Shown: positions 36,253 to 46,951 of the stretch, piece by piece
How the letters are laid out: each line of letters begins with the position of its first letter
How positions within the stretch are numbered: the first letter of the stretch is position 1
Assembly (NCBI GenBank): GCA_036429605.1
Contig: CM071589.1
Location: 3,658,001 to 3,722,000 of the forward strand
Direction of reading: 5' to 3'
Origin: Cladobotryum mycophilum
Taxonomy: Eukaryota > Ascomycota > Sordariomycetes > Hypocreales > Hypocreaceae
Length of the DNA: 64,000 bases
The notes under the pieces: generated by a model
Seen by the model: only the letters and a program-made list of their open reading frames with translations
What the model was told of the DNA's origin: nothing
The model's database searches: none
Program-made: the position numbers and the translations under genes

Positions 36253-36911
36253 CTAATTTATTACTGATTCTCAGTGCTTGATGCTTACTTCCTCATGGAT
36301 GACTTGCCTCCAGGGCCACTAACTTATAGGTCACTGTAGGGAAATTCGAGTCGGGTCCTTGTCATACGGCACTTGCCTTGGTGCAGATCATATGCGGAGG
36401 ACCTAGTGGGTGAGTGAACAGAGGTCCAGTAGGTACTCTCCGTACACCGTATTTCATGTTGGCATAAAGAGAGACGATGCGACATGTTAATTAGAAAAGA
36501 TAGTATTTAGGCAAAGATCTGGCGGTATTCCATATAATAATCCAATTTTAACGAGTAGAAATAGAAATATTCACACCCATCCTCCCAATTTTTGCCAATA
36601 GACATCATGGAGCTCGCATCCACTTGTACCCAAATGGGTACCTCTCCATAGCTCCATCTGTGGTGTCATCGATAAGAACTTTCTGAAAGAGCACATGCCA
36701 ACCTTAATACTCCACGCCATCCCCTACAAGAATCAGTCCTCGTGAGCATGTCTCGAGCGAGCTCTGTGGCCTGCTACATCCGACTTCTCTTTCTCTCATG
36801 TTGACACTTTATTCCTCTTGATTCCCTCTTCATATAGGAATTTCAACCACGACTCGTTGGCTTCTTCATCTTCTTAGCTTCAAGTCAAGCTCAAAATCAA
36901 CCATCACTACC

Positions 36912-38831
36912 ATGGCCTCTCCAGGCTTCTTCGACCGAATAACAAGCCCTCGTATGAGGTCTCCGATACTCCCTATACACCACGTCCCCAAGCGATCGCC
37001 GAGCGAATATCAGCTGGAACCACTAAGTCCTCGGCCTGATGATGCCGCTTCTCTTGATGATGATTTACCGAGAGCCTGGGTCAATGAACAAGATGTGCTA
37101 GGAACTCCGCGCGGGTCCTCACCAAGCTCCTGGCGTGACAAAGCCAGCTCACCAGGCTCACCGTCCAAGATGAAGCCAAGAGCCATGTTTGCTGGGCCAC
37201 CTCCGCCTATAACAGCATCGATGATGCTAAACAAGGATAAAAACAAAAGATCCCCCGGTGGCTCCTCTGGCCCAAGCAGAAACGCTCCTCAGAGTCTTGT
37301 TAGTGGGATCGGACCTGTCATCGGTAGTGTGCTGTTTGATCAAAGGCAGGAGATGCCAGCTCCTAAGCCTGATTCGCGCTGGAGGGGTCTGCGACGTCAA
37401 GAAAATGCTTTGGAGCAAGAGATTCAGCAGCTGCTCGACTTCCAGGCTGCCGGGTTGATAGCGGGAAGCGGCGGTTCCAATGATCCATATGGAAATGATG
37501 TTGATGCATACAGCGATGGGAGCAGTACTCCAACAGGGACTTTTTACTCTACTAAAAGCTCCAAATCCCGAATGACAAACTCCCTTTACGTCCCAACTCG
37601 GGCAACACCTGATGGCAATGTAATACCAGTGCGGCAGCCGACAAAGGATAGACCCTTGGGGCTGCGAGCTACACGAGCTGCACTTCAAAAAACAATCATG
37701 GCCATGGCAAGGGTGAAACAAGAAGAGGATATGCACTTGGAAGCCGCCTTGGCTCAACGAAAGGATGCTCTAGCTTACTTGGAGACCCTCAGTGCTAGGA
37801 AAGTTGACATCCACACCGAATTGAACGGTTTGGACGAGGGCGGCGATGAGCCTTTGGGGAAAGAACTCCGAGAACTTGGTATAAAACATGATACCTTGGA
37901 CAAAGAAATTCATCGCCTCGAAGAGAAGCTCATGGCGATGCGAAACCGACGTCGTTGGCTTAAAGACAAAATGGAAGACATTCAGAATAAGCGAGATGCA
38001 GGACTGAGTGGGTATCGCGGGGCATTGAAGCAAGTAGATGCTGAAGTTACGGCACTGATGCACAAACCCCCTATTCAGCCCCTTGACCCTGACATTTTAA
38101 GTCAACCCGGGGGTGTCGATGGAGAGCCAGAGTCCCCTGGAGGAATAGAATTCCTACGGCTCATTCCTGAACGACGCACATTGGAGATGACCAAGTCGTG
38201 GTGGGAAAACGAGGTCACCGCACTAGAAAGCCGGAGAGCCCGCATTGATGCTGATCGACAAGCTTTGGAGGAGGGAGGCGCAGTTTGGGAACTTGTCATG
38301 CAGCTGGTTACAGATTTTGAATCGAGCTTGCGACAGATAATGAAGCCGCCCTCGCTCTCTTCCTCGGCGAAGGGCAAGGAAAAGTTGCCGTCTCAGGAAG
38401 GCATGATTCAGAACCAGCTTCCCCAGATGAAGAACGTGGTGGAAGAATTGGAACGACACATGGTTCTAGCTGAAGAGAAGCACTGGAATCTTCTCATTTG
38501 TGCCATTGGGGCCGAACTGGAAGCATTCAAGGAGGCCTATAGTATGCTGGAAGGCCTAGTTGAGGTCCCCGAGAACGATTCAACAAATAACGGCGGCGGC
38601 TTTTCTGTCGAAACGCAATCAGATGATCAGCATGTGCAGCAAGGCCGTGCCTATGTCGAGGAAAGCGATAACGAGGTGCCATCAGATCTGCTAGGCTCGC
38701 ATGCCGATGATCACCATAATGAGCACGATCCTCTAGGCAATACAGGAAATGGAGCCCCTCTACAGCGATACGAAAGCGGGAGTGAGAATGAGGTTCCTTC
38801 AGAGTTTCTGGCGGAGAATGCATCACAATGA
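36912..38831 (+). CDS. Atg28-like coiled-coil protein
   Basis: A single exon of 639 residues. The N-terminal ~230 residues are disordered and rich in Ser/Pro (repeated SPR, SPS). A helical coiled-coil region runs from about residue 250 to 370 (ALQKTIMAMARVKQEED..., RLEEKLMAMRNRRRWLKDKM). A second conserved helical block has ERRTLEMTKSWWENEV and EEGGAVWELVMQLVTDFE. Length and pattern recall fungal proteins annotated as autophagy-related Atg28, known in yeasts for pexophagy; this identification is from memory and is moderate. The C-terminal tail repeats an acidic motif: SDNEVPSDLL and then SENEVPSEFL. Start at the ATG after a CT/CAA leader (ACTACCATGG). Intact. Confidence 0.75.
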   Translation: MASPGFFDRITSPRMRSPILPIHHVPKRSPSEYQLEPLSPRPDDAASLDDDLPRAWVNEQDVLGTPRGSSPSSWRDKASSPGSPSKMKPRAMFAGPPPPITASMMLNKDKNKRSPGGSSGPSRNAPQSLVSGIGPVIGSVLFDQRQEMPAPKPDSRWRGLRRQENALEQEIQQLLDFQAAGLIAGSGGSNDPYGNDVDAYSDGSSTPTGTFYSTKSSKSRMTNSLYVPTRATPDGNVIPVRQPTKDRPLGLRATRAALQKTIMAMARVKQEEDMHLEAALAQRKDALAYLETLSARKVDIHTELNGLDEGGDEPLGKELRELGIKHDTLDKEIHRLEEKLMAMRNRRRWLKDKMEDIQNKRDAGLSGYRGALKQVDAEVTALMHKPPIQPLDPDILSQPGGVDGEPESPGGIEFLRLIPERRTLEMTKSWWENEVTALESRRARIDADRQALEEGGAVWELVMQLVTDFESSLRQIMKPPSLSSSAKGKEKLPSQEGMIQNQLPQMKNVVEELERHMVLAEEKHWNLLICAIGAELEAFKEAYSMLEGLVEVPENDSTNNGGGFSVETQSDDQHVQQGRAYVEESDNEVPSDLLGSHADDHHNEHDPLGNTGNGAPLQRYESGSENEVPSEFLAENASQ

Positions 38832-39496
38832 GAACTGATAATGATGTAACGACTAATATCGATTCAACAACTTGTACCGTTTATGTTCATGGAGGGAGGC
38901 TTTAAGACAACTGCTTGTATATACCCTGTCCTGAGTCTAGGAGTTAATAGCGTTGTTTCATGATGATATATAGTATACTGGATCCTTTTCTCAGTGTTCA
39001 GTGTGGTGGTTTATAGTGTCCATAGTTTACAGATTACGCTCTCAACATATGCATATCGTTGTTAGTTCGCAATTATGGAACAAGTCGGGACAATGTTGTG
39101 CACCTTCGGATAACCTCGGCTATTTTTACACCGCGGTTGTGGGGATGCAAGTCAAGCTCAAGCCGGACAAGAGGAGCAGCATGACATAGTGATTTTTTAT
39201 TTATAGACCCCAATCATTTCGTCGTATCTTTGCATTTAATCCAAATTGTGTGTCCTACAACGCCTTTAAAATGTGACTAACTTGGCTGGTCGTTAAAACA
39301 TAAGCGTGTTCGAGTTCTGCGTACTACCCCATTTTCCTCTTCGTCCACCATATTCCGGGATGAGTTCACCTCCAAGCCCAGGAAGAGCAACAAAAGAGAG
39401 AGGGAGGGAGGGAGTTGAGAGACATGAAACGTCGTTACGATGTCGTTAACTCGCATAAATTCAGCGAGATCATGATGTGGTTTTGGTTGGGCACGA
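38832..39496. other. convergent intergenic region
   Basis: 665 bases between the 3' ends of the Atg28-like gene (+) and emr1 (-). No gene seen. Confidence 0.5.
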
Positions 39497-40057
39497 TCAT
39501 CGCTTGCGCTCAAAGAAGCCGCTGGAACCAGCAATGGCGACCGACTGATCCATTACCCACTCGCCAACACCGAGATACTTGTCGATCCACTTGGTGATGT
39601 CCTTATTTTCGCCAGCAACTTTGTCGGTCTTGAAGCTATTCCACAGAAGCCCCACGCCGGGATACGAGTTAGTCGAATTTCTTGGGTGAAACAATATCGT
39701 ATTCAGAATATCGGAGCACTCACGTCAAGCCGGTCGATCGCTTCATGCCCGCAAGGAAAGCCGACACTATAAAAAACGTTTAGCAAAAAAACCAGGGGGA
39801 AGGAGACACAATTCGGAGACCCGGGGGTAAAAAAAGAGCAACTTACGCAGGACAGCGTCGAAGGCATAGTGTGTCAATCGTCCAACCTTTGACCACAGTC
39901 CAAACGTCAGCAGGTTGAGAAGCTGCAAGCAGTCTTAGAAAAGGCTGGGGCAAGCAGGAAGACTCGTCATGTCCGAAAAGCACAACTCGCAATCATCTTT
40001 CGGGGTGGAGCTGGCCTTGGACCAAAAGCACGAGGGGGGAGCGCTACATACCACCAT
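39497..40057 (-). CDS. emr1: Emr1-like DUF1748 mitochondrial outer-membrane protein, four exons
   Basis: Exons are 40057-40052, 39922-39847, 39766-39724 and 39635-39497, joined through phases 1, 2 and 0-compatible boundaries with GTATGT, GTAAGT and GTGAGT donors and CTAAC-type branch sites. The 87-residue product reads ...VGRLTHYAFDAVLLSAFLAG, then MKRSTGL, and KWIDKYLGVGEWVMDQSVAI. These are the hallmarks of the DUF1748 family. The fission-yeast member Emr1 regulates the number of ERMES foci, the ER-mitochondria contact sites. One hydrophobic segment lies around residues 20-36. The first coding exon has only six bases (ATG GTG), so automatic annotation could easily miss it. The gene is easily overlooked because no single open frame shows the whole protein. 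Confidence 0.88.
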
Positions 40058-42628
40058 GATGATGACTTGTTTGTTTTTCTGGAGGATTTTTCGAGGATTT
40101 TGCGAATTCGAGAGGAAAAGAAGTTGGATCTACGTTTTGGTAGGAAGAAGCTTCGAAATAGGTGGAGGGGAGGGAATCTGCGCGATTGAGAATGGCGGGA
40201 AGCTCGAGAATGGAAAACGGTTCCTCGTACTCGATCTGATGCGCAACGGGTGGCTGGAGAGGCAGCTGACGATGGCCCAATGTCTCACGTGTTTTCGGGC
40301 CCGGAGGCCGGAAGAACTCCTCAGGACCCAATCACCCACCCAATGGAGCCTTTGAAGTGGAGCAGTTGGATTACTCAGCAAATCTGCAACAAAGGATGTT
40401 TACCCGAATCTTTTCCGATCTCAAGAGCTCTTGGCCCGATTTGGTTAGATGAACGAGATTTGGATTGAAGCTCGATGGGAAGCAAACAACCTTGAACGCA
40501 GTGGAGACTGATGTTGGAGCTTATAAAGATGCTCTAAATGGTAAGTGAATGCATAAAATCTATTATGCGCATCTGATTCATGATATTACTCAAAGCATAA
40601 TGTAAAGGCATATCAAATCTGATCTTTACACGAAACCTATCGAAGGATGCTGACCAAGATTCTATAGAGCCTATACCTTCCGGATACTCATGAGAAACAT
40701 CGAGTGATTTGGCCATAGGATGAGTTGGTATCGAAAGGATTTGAAGCCAGCAGAAATTTTGTCATTTCACTGGCCATGGTCCGAAATATCACTGACATTG
40801 GCAATTATCGTTTGGAAGCTAGTGTTGAAGGCATCGACACAAAAGTCTATGCCGTTTCCGTGGGCTTCGTGCACGGCCAGTTGCAGAAAATTGGGGGGCA
40901 CAGCTGCTCGGAGCTTCACAGAGACCTTTTTGCCTTATCACTTCGGCTCGCGTACCAAAACCATGTCCTGATGCTTGGCAGCAGTCATTGGGAAACTAAC
41001 TCGAGAACTTGGAGCACCGTGTCATGGCCATGGCTTACCTGCGTACTTATACTCGTCATCCTTCTCTAGCAAACGTACCAACGTTGCAGATGCTAACATT
41101 GAAGCCCTTTAATCCCATAATTACAAATTATGAGTCGCCGGCTGGGTAAGTCGTTGGCTGCAACACTGACTTGAGGGACTAAGGGCTTTTGTCTCAATGG
41201 CAAGGGGCAGTGCCTTGTATAAGTGGGTTCGGCGTCAACTTTTGAAGTGCGAACTCAGAGAAGATGAAAAGAGAGAAAAAGAAAAGTCCTGGAGAGGTAA
41301 CGTTGAGGCCGGTCAAATGTTGATAAACGGCACATCATTGAGATAATTACTCTATCTCCGACTCGATCCTGACTCTGTTCTCATTATTACCTGACGGTAC
41401 TAATGCAATTTAGTGGTGGCCTCGAGTCAGCAACGGAGATCCGGTACGGCAAGGTGACGGCGGCGGTGCACGCGGCTCCCAAGAATCCTATCCAACCTCC
41501 CTTGACCTATGCTTGCTTACCTGTCTTGCCCCCAAAGGAACAGCAAATCCCTCAAAACAGGTATCAGTTTGGATCGTTGCCCCCAAGCCGTGATCGGGAG
41601 GGGAGCGACCAGACAGACAGACAAGCAAAAAAAGGCCCTTTTCGGTTCGGAGTCCTCCGCATCTTGATCCTTGAAATCGGACCTTTTCACCTTTTTCTGA
41701 CCTTCGCCCCTCCATTTATTTACGGTACTGTTACTGCATGTAGCAATGAGCTCTCTCTGCTTTCTAGTAGGAGGAGGTCAATACAGGCTACCTGGTACCA
41801 AAGTAGGTAAGTGAGTGACTTTAGTTGGGCAGATTGGCCAGATTAGCGATTAATTAGGTACTAAGATATTGTTTATCTATTATTTATTTTATTGCATCCA
41901 TGGATTTGGATCCCATTATTTTATTTTTCCGAATCCAATAGCAAATCCCTAAAGATAACAGCAGTGACGCTAAACCAAGCCCGTTGAACCCCCCATCAAG
42001 CCCCTCACCTGCTGCTACTGCTGCTGCTGCCACTAACGTTGCCCCTCCGTTTTTGCTCACCACCGCCACTACCACCACCACCACCAAGCCAAAGGCGGGG
42101 CACTCCCCCTAGAACCGTCATTGCTCTCTCAGACTTACAGCAGCCATCCCAACCCACCAAAAGGCCTCACGTCCATTCATCTCTCCCATGCTCCTCTTCT
42201 AACCAATCCAATTGTCTCAGATAATCTCGCAAACAAACGGCTCCGTGCATTTACAAGGTAAAAAAAGGAAGAAGTGAAGGATTAGTGACTTTTTGATACT
42301 CAATTTCGGCCACTAACAAGCTTGCCCCCAGCTTGCCTACCCTACCCACCCGCTGTAGTACAGCTCAACGTTGACTTAGTAAGTACTCACCATAAAAATA
42401 TTGATCCCAATCTTTTTTTCTCTCCCTCCCCCTCTGCTATCCCAGCCCAAGCTTCTTCTACCTCTCTTACTTCTTTCTTCTTCTCTCCAATCTTCCTCTC
42501 TTCTTTCTTCTCTTTCCTTTCAAGCATCGCCTTGCGTAAGGACGACGACGACATCATACCCCCTCTCTAACCTGTGAGCTCTACTCCTAGGCAAACGAAT
42601 TCTTCCTGCTTGACGCAACGTCTTAACC
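40058..42628. promoter_or_regulatory. 2.6 kb divergent region between emr1 and pyruvate kinase
   Basis: No coding sequence I can support. The last ~250 bases before 42629 are strongly CT-rich (for example 42415-42535), as in leaders of highly expressed glycolytic genes. The rest presumably carries the pyruvate kinase promoter. An AT-rich block is at about 41820-41940. Confidence 0.5.
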
Positions 42629-44416
42629 ATGTCCCAGATTCCTACCCGACCTCGTTCCTATAGCATCATGGGTGCCACAGCTCAGGACCACCTCGAGGTT
42701 GGTGGCAAGATCAACTGGCTTGCCTCCCTCGACACTGCCTTCACCCCTGCCCGCAACTTTCGCCGTACCGCCATCATCTGCACCATCGGCCCCAAGACCA
42801 ACTCCGTCGATGCTATTCAGGGTCTTCGTGATTCTGGTCTCAATGTTGCTCGTATGAACTTCTCCCATGGGAGCTACGAGTATCACCAGTCCGTCATCGA
42901 CAATGTTCGTGCTGCCGTTGACAAGTACCCCGGCCGACCCGTCGGTATCGCCCTCGACACCAAGGGACCCGAAATCCGTACTGGTAACACTAAGAACGAT
43001 GAGGATATCCCCATTGCTGCTGGCAAGATCTTGAACATCACCACTGATGAGAAGTACGCCACTGCCTGCGACACTGACAACATGTAAGTTTTCTCCCCAT
43101 CTGCTGACCCTGCTTGATTATAGCATATAGGGGCTGGGTGATATTATTACCCTCCCTTTGCTTGTATTCGACTTAAAGACCACCTTTATTAGCCCGGTTC
43201 TTTCATTGGGCTTCGAATTGTTCAAAATACTGACTTTTTCTCTTTTAGGTACGTCGACTATAAGAACATTACCAAGGTCATCCAGGTTGGCCGTGTCATC
43301 TACGTCGACGACGGTGTCCTGGCCTTTGACGTCCTCTCCATCAAGGATGACAAGACCATTGAGGTCAAGGCCCGAAACAACGGCTTCATTTGCTCCAAGA
43401 AGGGTGTCAACCTGCCCAACACTGATGTCGATCTTCCTGCCCTGTCCGAGAAGGACAAGGCCGACTTGAGATTCGGTGTCAAGAACGGTGTCGACATGGT
43501 CTTTGCTTCTTTCATCCGTCGTGCCCAGGACATCAAGGACATCCGAGACGTTCTCGGCGAGGAGGGCAAGCAGATCCAGATCATTGCCAAGATTGAGAAC
43601 CGACAAGGTCTCAACAACTTTGCCGAGATTCTCGAGGAGACTGATGGTGTCATGGTTGCCCGTGGTGATCTTGGTATCGAGATCCCTGCCGCTGAGGTGT
43701 TTGCCGCCCAGAAGAAGATGATTGCCATGTGCAATGTGGCTGGAAAGTCCGTCATCTGTGCTACTCAGATGCTCGAGTCCATGATCAAGAACCCTCGTCC
43801 TACTCGTGCCGAGATCAGCGACGTTGGCAATGCTGTCACTGACGGTGCTGACTGTGTTATGTTGTCTGGTGAGACTGCCAAGGGTGCCTACCCTAACGAG
43901 GCCGTCCGTGAGATGCACGAGGCCAGTCTTAAGGCTGAGAACACCATCCCCTACGTCGCTCACTTCGAGGAGATGTGCACCCTGGTCAAGCGCCCCGTCT
44001 CCACTGTTGAGGCCTGCGCCATGGCCGCTGTCCGTGCCTCTCTCGACCTTGGTGCCGGTGGTATCATTGTCCTCTCTACCTCTGGCGAGTCTGCTCGATT
44101 CCTCTCCAAGTACCGACCTGTCTGCCCCATCTTCATGGTCACCCGAAACGCTACCACCTGCCGATTCTCCCACCTGTACCGTGGTGTCTACCCCTTCCTC
44201 TTCCCCGAGGCCAAGCCTGACTTTGAGAAAGTCAACTGGCAGGAGGATGTTGATAAGCGTATCAAGTGGGCTGTTGAGCATGCTCTCGAGCTCGGCACCT
44301 TGACCATTGGCGACACTGTCGTCGTCGTTCAGGGTTGGAAGGGTGGTATGGGTAACACCAACACTCTGCGGATCGTTCAGGCTGACCCTGAGCACTTGGG
44401 AATTGGTAAGATCTAA
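42629..44416 (+). CDS. pyk1: pyruvate kinase
   Basis: Two exons, 42629-43083 and 43249-44416, with a 165-nt intron (GTAAGT...TTTTAG) splitting the Met codon of DNMYVDYKN. The product is 540 residues. It has the ATP/substrate motifs ICTIGPKTNS, MNFSHGSYEYH, DTKGPEIRTGN, the active-site IIAKIENRQGLNNF, VARGDLGIEIP, ICATQMLESM and MLSGETAKGAYP. The enzyme converts phosphoenolpyruvate and ADP to pyruvate and ATP in the cytosol, the last step of glycolysis. Codon use is strongly biased to C-ending codons, unlike its neighbours, in line with very high expression. A second in-frame ATG 13 codons on (MGATAQDHLEV) could be the main start. Large open frames on the opposite strand are by-products of that codon bias. 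Confidence 0.97.
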
Positions 44417-45468
44417 GTTTCCGGGAGGTCCAAGGAAGTGTTGTCGGAGTGTTTGCGAAAAAGAAAAAAGAAATGAAATAATGGATGAAGCATAAGATAG
44501 AGAGCCACGGCTGGTCATATACCCCGTGACGTTGGGGCGGGAAAAAGAAAACCGCTAAATTGAAATCATTAGGAAAATGGAATTCAAGTTAACTCATGAC
44601 CAAGATTAATTGCTTGTGCTGTACTATTTGTTGAGATGTGCTGTGTGATATGCTGCCGGCTTATGTTCATAAACTTAACTCATCTCAAGGGCTGTTTCAG
44701 CCGGACATCGGCTCCTCAAAGGGGGGGATAACACCGAAACGCTGAACATGTCAGACTACTAGAAAGGAATCTGATGCCTTACAATGAAGAGGGGGAGAGG
44801 GGGGCTCTGATCAGGTATCTTATTCTCCTTTGTGAATTGTGTTATCATCTAGGCATTCATGCTTCGACTCTCAAGGTTCTACTAGTTCAAAATGGTCAAC
44901 GCTATTCTAGATCATCAACTCACAAACTCACATCAAATGTTCCTTTATTCAACCGTCACATTACATTTCTAATGGGACAATGCGAGATTTGCATCAATGC
45001 CTGTACTTCAATGGCCTGATGGTTTATTGCCAGCCGTGGAGTCTATCCCATCATCGTTCACAGACACTAATGATCTCCCCTCTACTCTTATAGCCCCCGA
45101 TTGAATCATTAAGCACAATTCAATATCCGCCTCTTTGCTTTTTGTTTAAAATATTAGCTTAATTTTATTTTGTTCTTATCTCGCTTCTTCCCTTATCCAG
45201 TTGCTTTGGTACTCCGCCGCATCACCACCAGCCAGCCTGAAACAAAGATGATTCTTAAAACTTGGCATTTGCTTAGCACATCCTCTCTAGTTTCAGGACA
45301 GCTAGAATTGCGTTGACAAGCTCGTGGGGGAATAAATATGGAGCAACGCTGTCCAGTGTCCGATGTTGTTGGGTCAAACTGATAAATACATATGTTGTCT
45401 AGGCGCTATTATTAATAAAAGGCAAAATAGCTCTCTTCATAATCGGGATGTTGGCCTTTTTCTGAGTA
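44417..45468. other. convergent intergenic region
   Basis: 1.05 kb between the 3' ends of pyruvate kinase (+) and the zinc-cluster gene (-). No gene seen. Confidence 0.5.
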
Positions 45469-46355
45469 TCAAGTAATATTCCGGGCTCGCTCTTCGGATA
45501 GTTGCCTCTCAGCACAAAGCTGAAGATGAGCTGCGAGGTGATCAAGCAAAAGGCGAAGCCGACGATTGCAAGACATTTGGAGATCAAATACATCGCGGTC
45601 GGTGGCGAGCACCATCAAATTATTTGATATATGCAGTTGAATAACATTCAGGGTGCGGATGAAGCGACTGACGGCGTGTATAGTTTCTTGCAGACTAAAC
45701 TGAGTGCCTGTTGTGTCTCGGAAATCAAGCAATGCAGGGAGAGCTTGTATCTCGGTATCCATCGACCTTTGTAGTTGCGTCAGCCTTTCTTGTATGGTTG
45801 GATCTCTTGCTGGCCTCATCAACAATGCTGGGAGTAAAGCAGGCGCGGGAGTGGAAGCGGGAGCGCTCTGAGCCGGTGCCCTCTGAGCCGGTGCCAATAC
45901 CGACGGCTGTCGAGGGGTGAGTATAGCAGGGAATGCACCCAGAGGGGGAGCCGAGGGGGACCATTGTCTTTGCTGCTAGTATTTTGTCTTCTCTGCTGTC
46001 GTGGGGAGGTCTGAGGAGGACGCTGAGGGAGAGCACTGTTATTGCTGCTGGTATTTTGCCTGCTCCGCGGTGGTTGTTCTCGTTGGGGGCGCAGAGGAGG
46101 AACCTGAGGGGCAAGTTGAGGGGTAGGCCGAGGGAAAGGCTGAGGGATGGCACTGTTATTGCTGCTGGTATTTTGCCTGTTTCGTGGTGGTTGTCGTTGG
46201 ACGGACCTCAGTGGGATCGCTGGGGTTGTCCGGGTAGCAACGCATTCAACATTGGCCTCAGTGCAGCGATAGCAGGTACGCGAAATTGGCGTTTGCTAAC
46301 CACATGATAATCCATTTCTACGACAGCGGTCGCAAGACTGACGAGTCCTGTTCAT
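45469..46355 (-). pseudogene. Zn(II)2Cys6 regulator with in-frame stop inside the zinc cluster and a frame change
   Basis: The frame from the ATG at 46355 reads MNRTRQSCDRCRRNGLSCG and meets TAG at 46298-46296. Beyond it the same frame continues RTCYRCTEANVECV. Together these give the fungal binuclear cluster C-X2-C-X6-C-X9-C-X2-C-X6-C, a DNA-binding domain of Gal4-type regulators, interrupted by one amber codon. Next follow Pro/Gln-rich linkers with three RQNTSS(N/K)(N/D)(S/N) repeats. Near 45944-45959 the frame must shift, at one of two C5 runs, to reach a helical C-terminal part (IQERLTQLQRSMDTEIQALP ... ERARNIT, stop at 45469). Adding one C would join it. I have not matched the C-terminus to a named subgroup. 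Either this is a decaying regulator or it is live with an assembly error plus stop read-through. It is divergent from IKS1, with 596 bases between starts. Confidence 0.65.
45962..46178 (-). repeat. three in-frame RQNTSS repeats in the zinc-cluster gene
   Basis: Three copies of an approximately 28-base unit start near 46151, 46034 and 45962 (plus-strand left ends). Spacings of 117 and 72 bases are both multiples of three, so the repeat stays in one reading frame. The third copy is the most diverged. Confidence 0.75.
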
Positions 46356-46951
46356 CTTGTTCACAGTAGCCCTGATGTCGGTTCGATGTTGATAACTGCT
46401 AAGTAGGTATGCTCACTACGGACAAGAGACTGGAAAGATGATGGTAGTAATCGATCCTGTGAAAGCGGTATGCACCCTGATTGGTGTTGGTGAGACTTTT
46501 AGTAAAAACGGCTTGTCTCTTAGACTAATGAGGGGACTATGAAGAAATGATGTGTCGATGCAAGCAAAAGACAGATGCTCGAGATGTTGTTGGTCAATTG
46601 AGGTCAGAGTTGGATGCAGAGGCGTCTTGCCGTTGCGGGGTCCGCTAAGCCCTGGACATGGAAAGTACTAGTTGCATCCACCAGCAACTGCAACTGCAAC
46701 TGCAACTGGAGCAATTACGTCGTTTGCCGTTCCTACCTTACCTTGGGAGCTCTCCGCCTCTTTTCTTCCAAGAGCCAGGCCTCCACCAAATCCATTATTT
46801 AGCATTCATATTCATCTTCAAACAACCCTACCAAATTCACAATCCAGGTCATTGAGCTCCAAAACAGAATCGATTATCATTTCGCTGTACGTTTCTGGTT
46901 GCTCGATATGCTTGCTCTGATAACCCTCGCCGGTAAACGCATCGAGTCGCT
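46356..46951. promoter_or_regulatory. divergent promoter region between the zinc-cluster gene and IKS1
   Basis: 596 bases. A (CAACTG)n-like run lies at about 46682-46708. No further gene is seen. Confidence 0.45.

Larger units (their letters stand above)
35729..36911. promoter_or_regulatory. divergent intergenic region between WD40 and Atg28-like genes
   Basis: 1.18 kb with no coding sequence I can support. It holds a (CTG)7 run at 36117-36137, a 9-bp perfect inverted repeat at 36233-36252 and, just before 36912, a CT/CAA-rich leader for the plus-strand gene. Confidence 0.5.

Noticed and set aside
40725..41069. 114-codon plus-strand frame between emr1 and pyruvate kinase
   Set aside because: No domain, no leader, no splice partner; overlaps another open frame.
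43118..44518. 466-codon minus-strand frame opposite pyruvate kinase
   Set aside because: A by-product of strong codon bias on the coding strand; the plus strand has unmistakable pyruvate kinase motifs.
45725..46153. 142-codon minus-strand frame through the repeat part of the zinc-cluster gene
   Set aside because: It is the off-frame reading of the repeats; the zinc cluster and the helical C-terminus lie in the other two frames.
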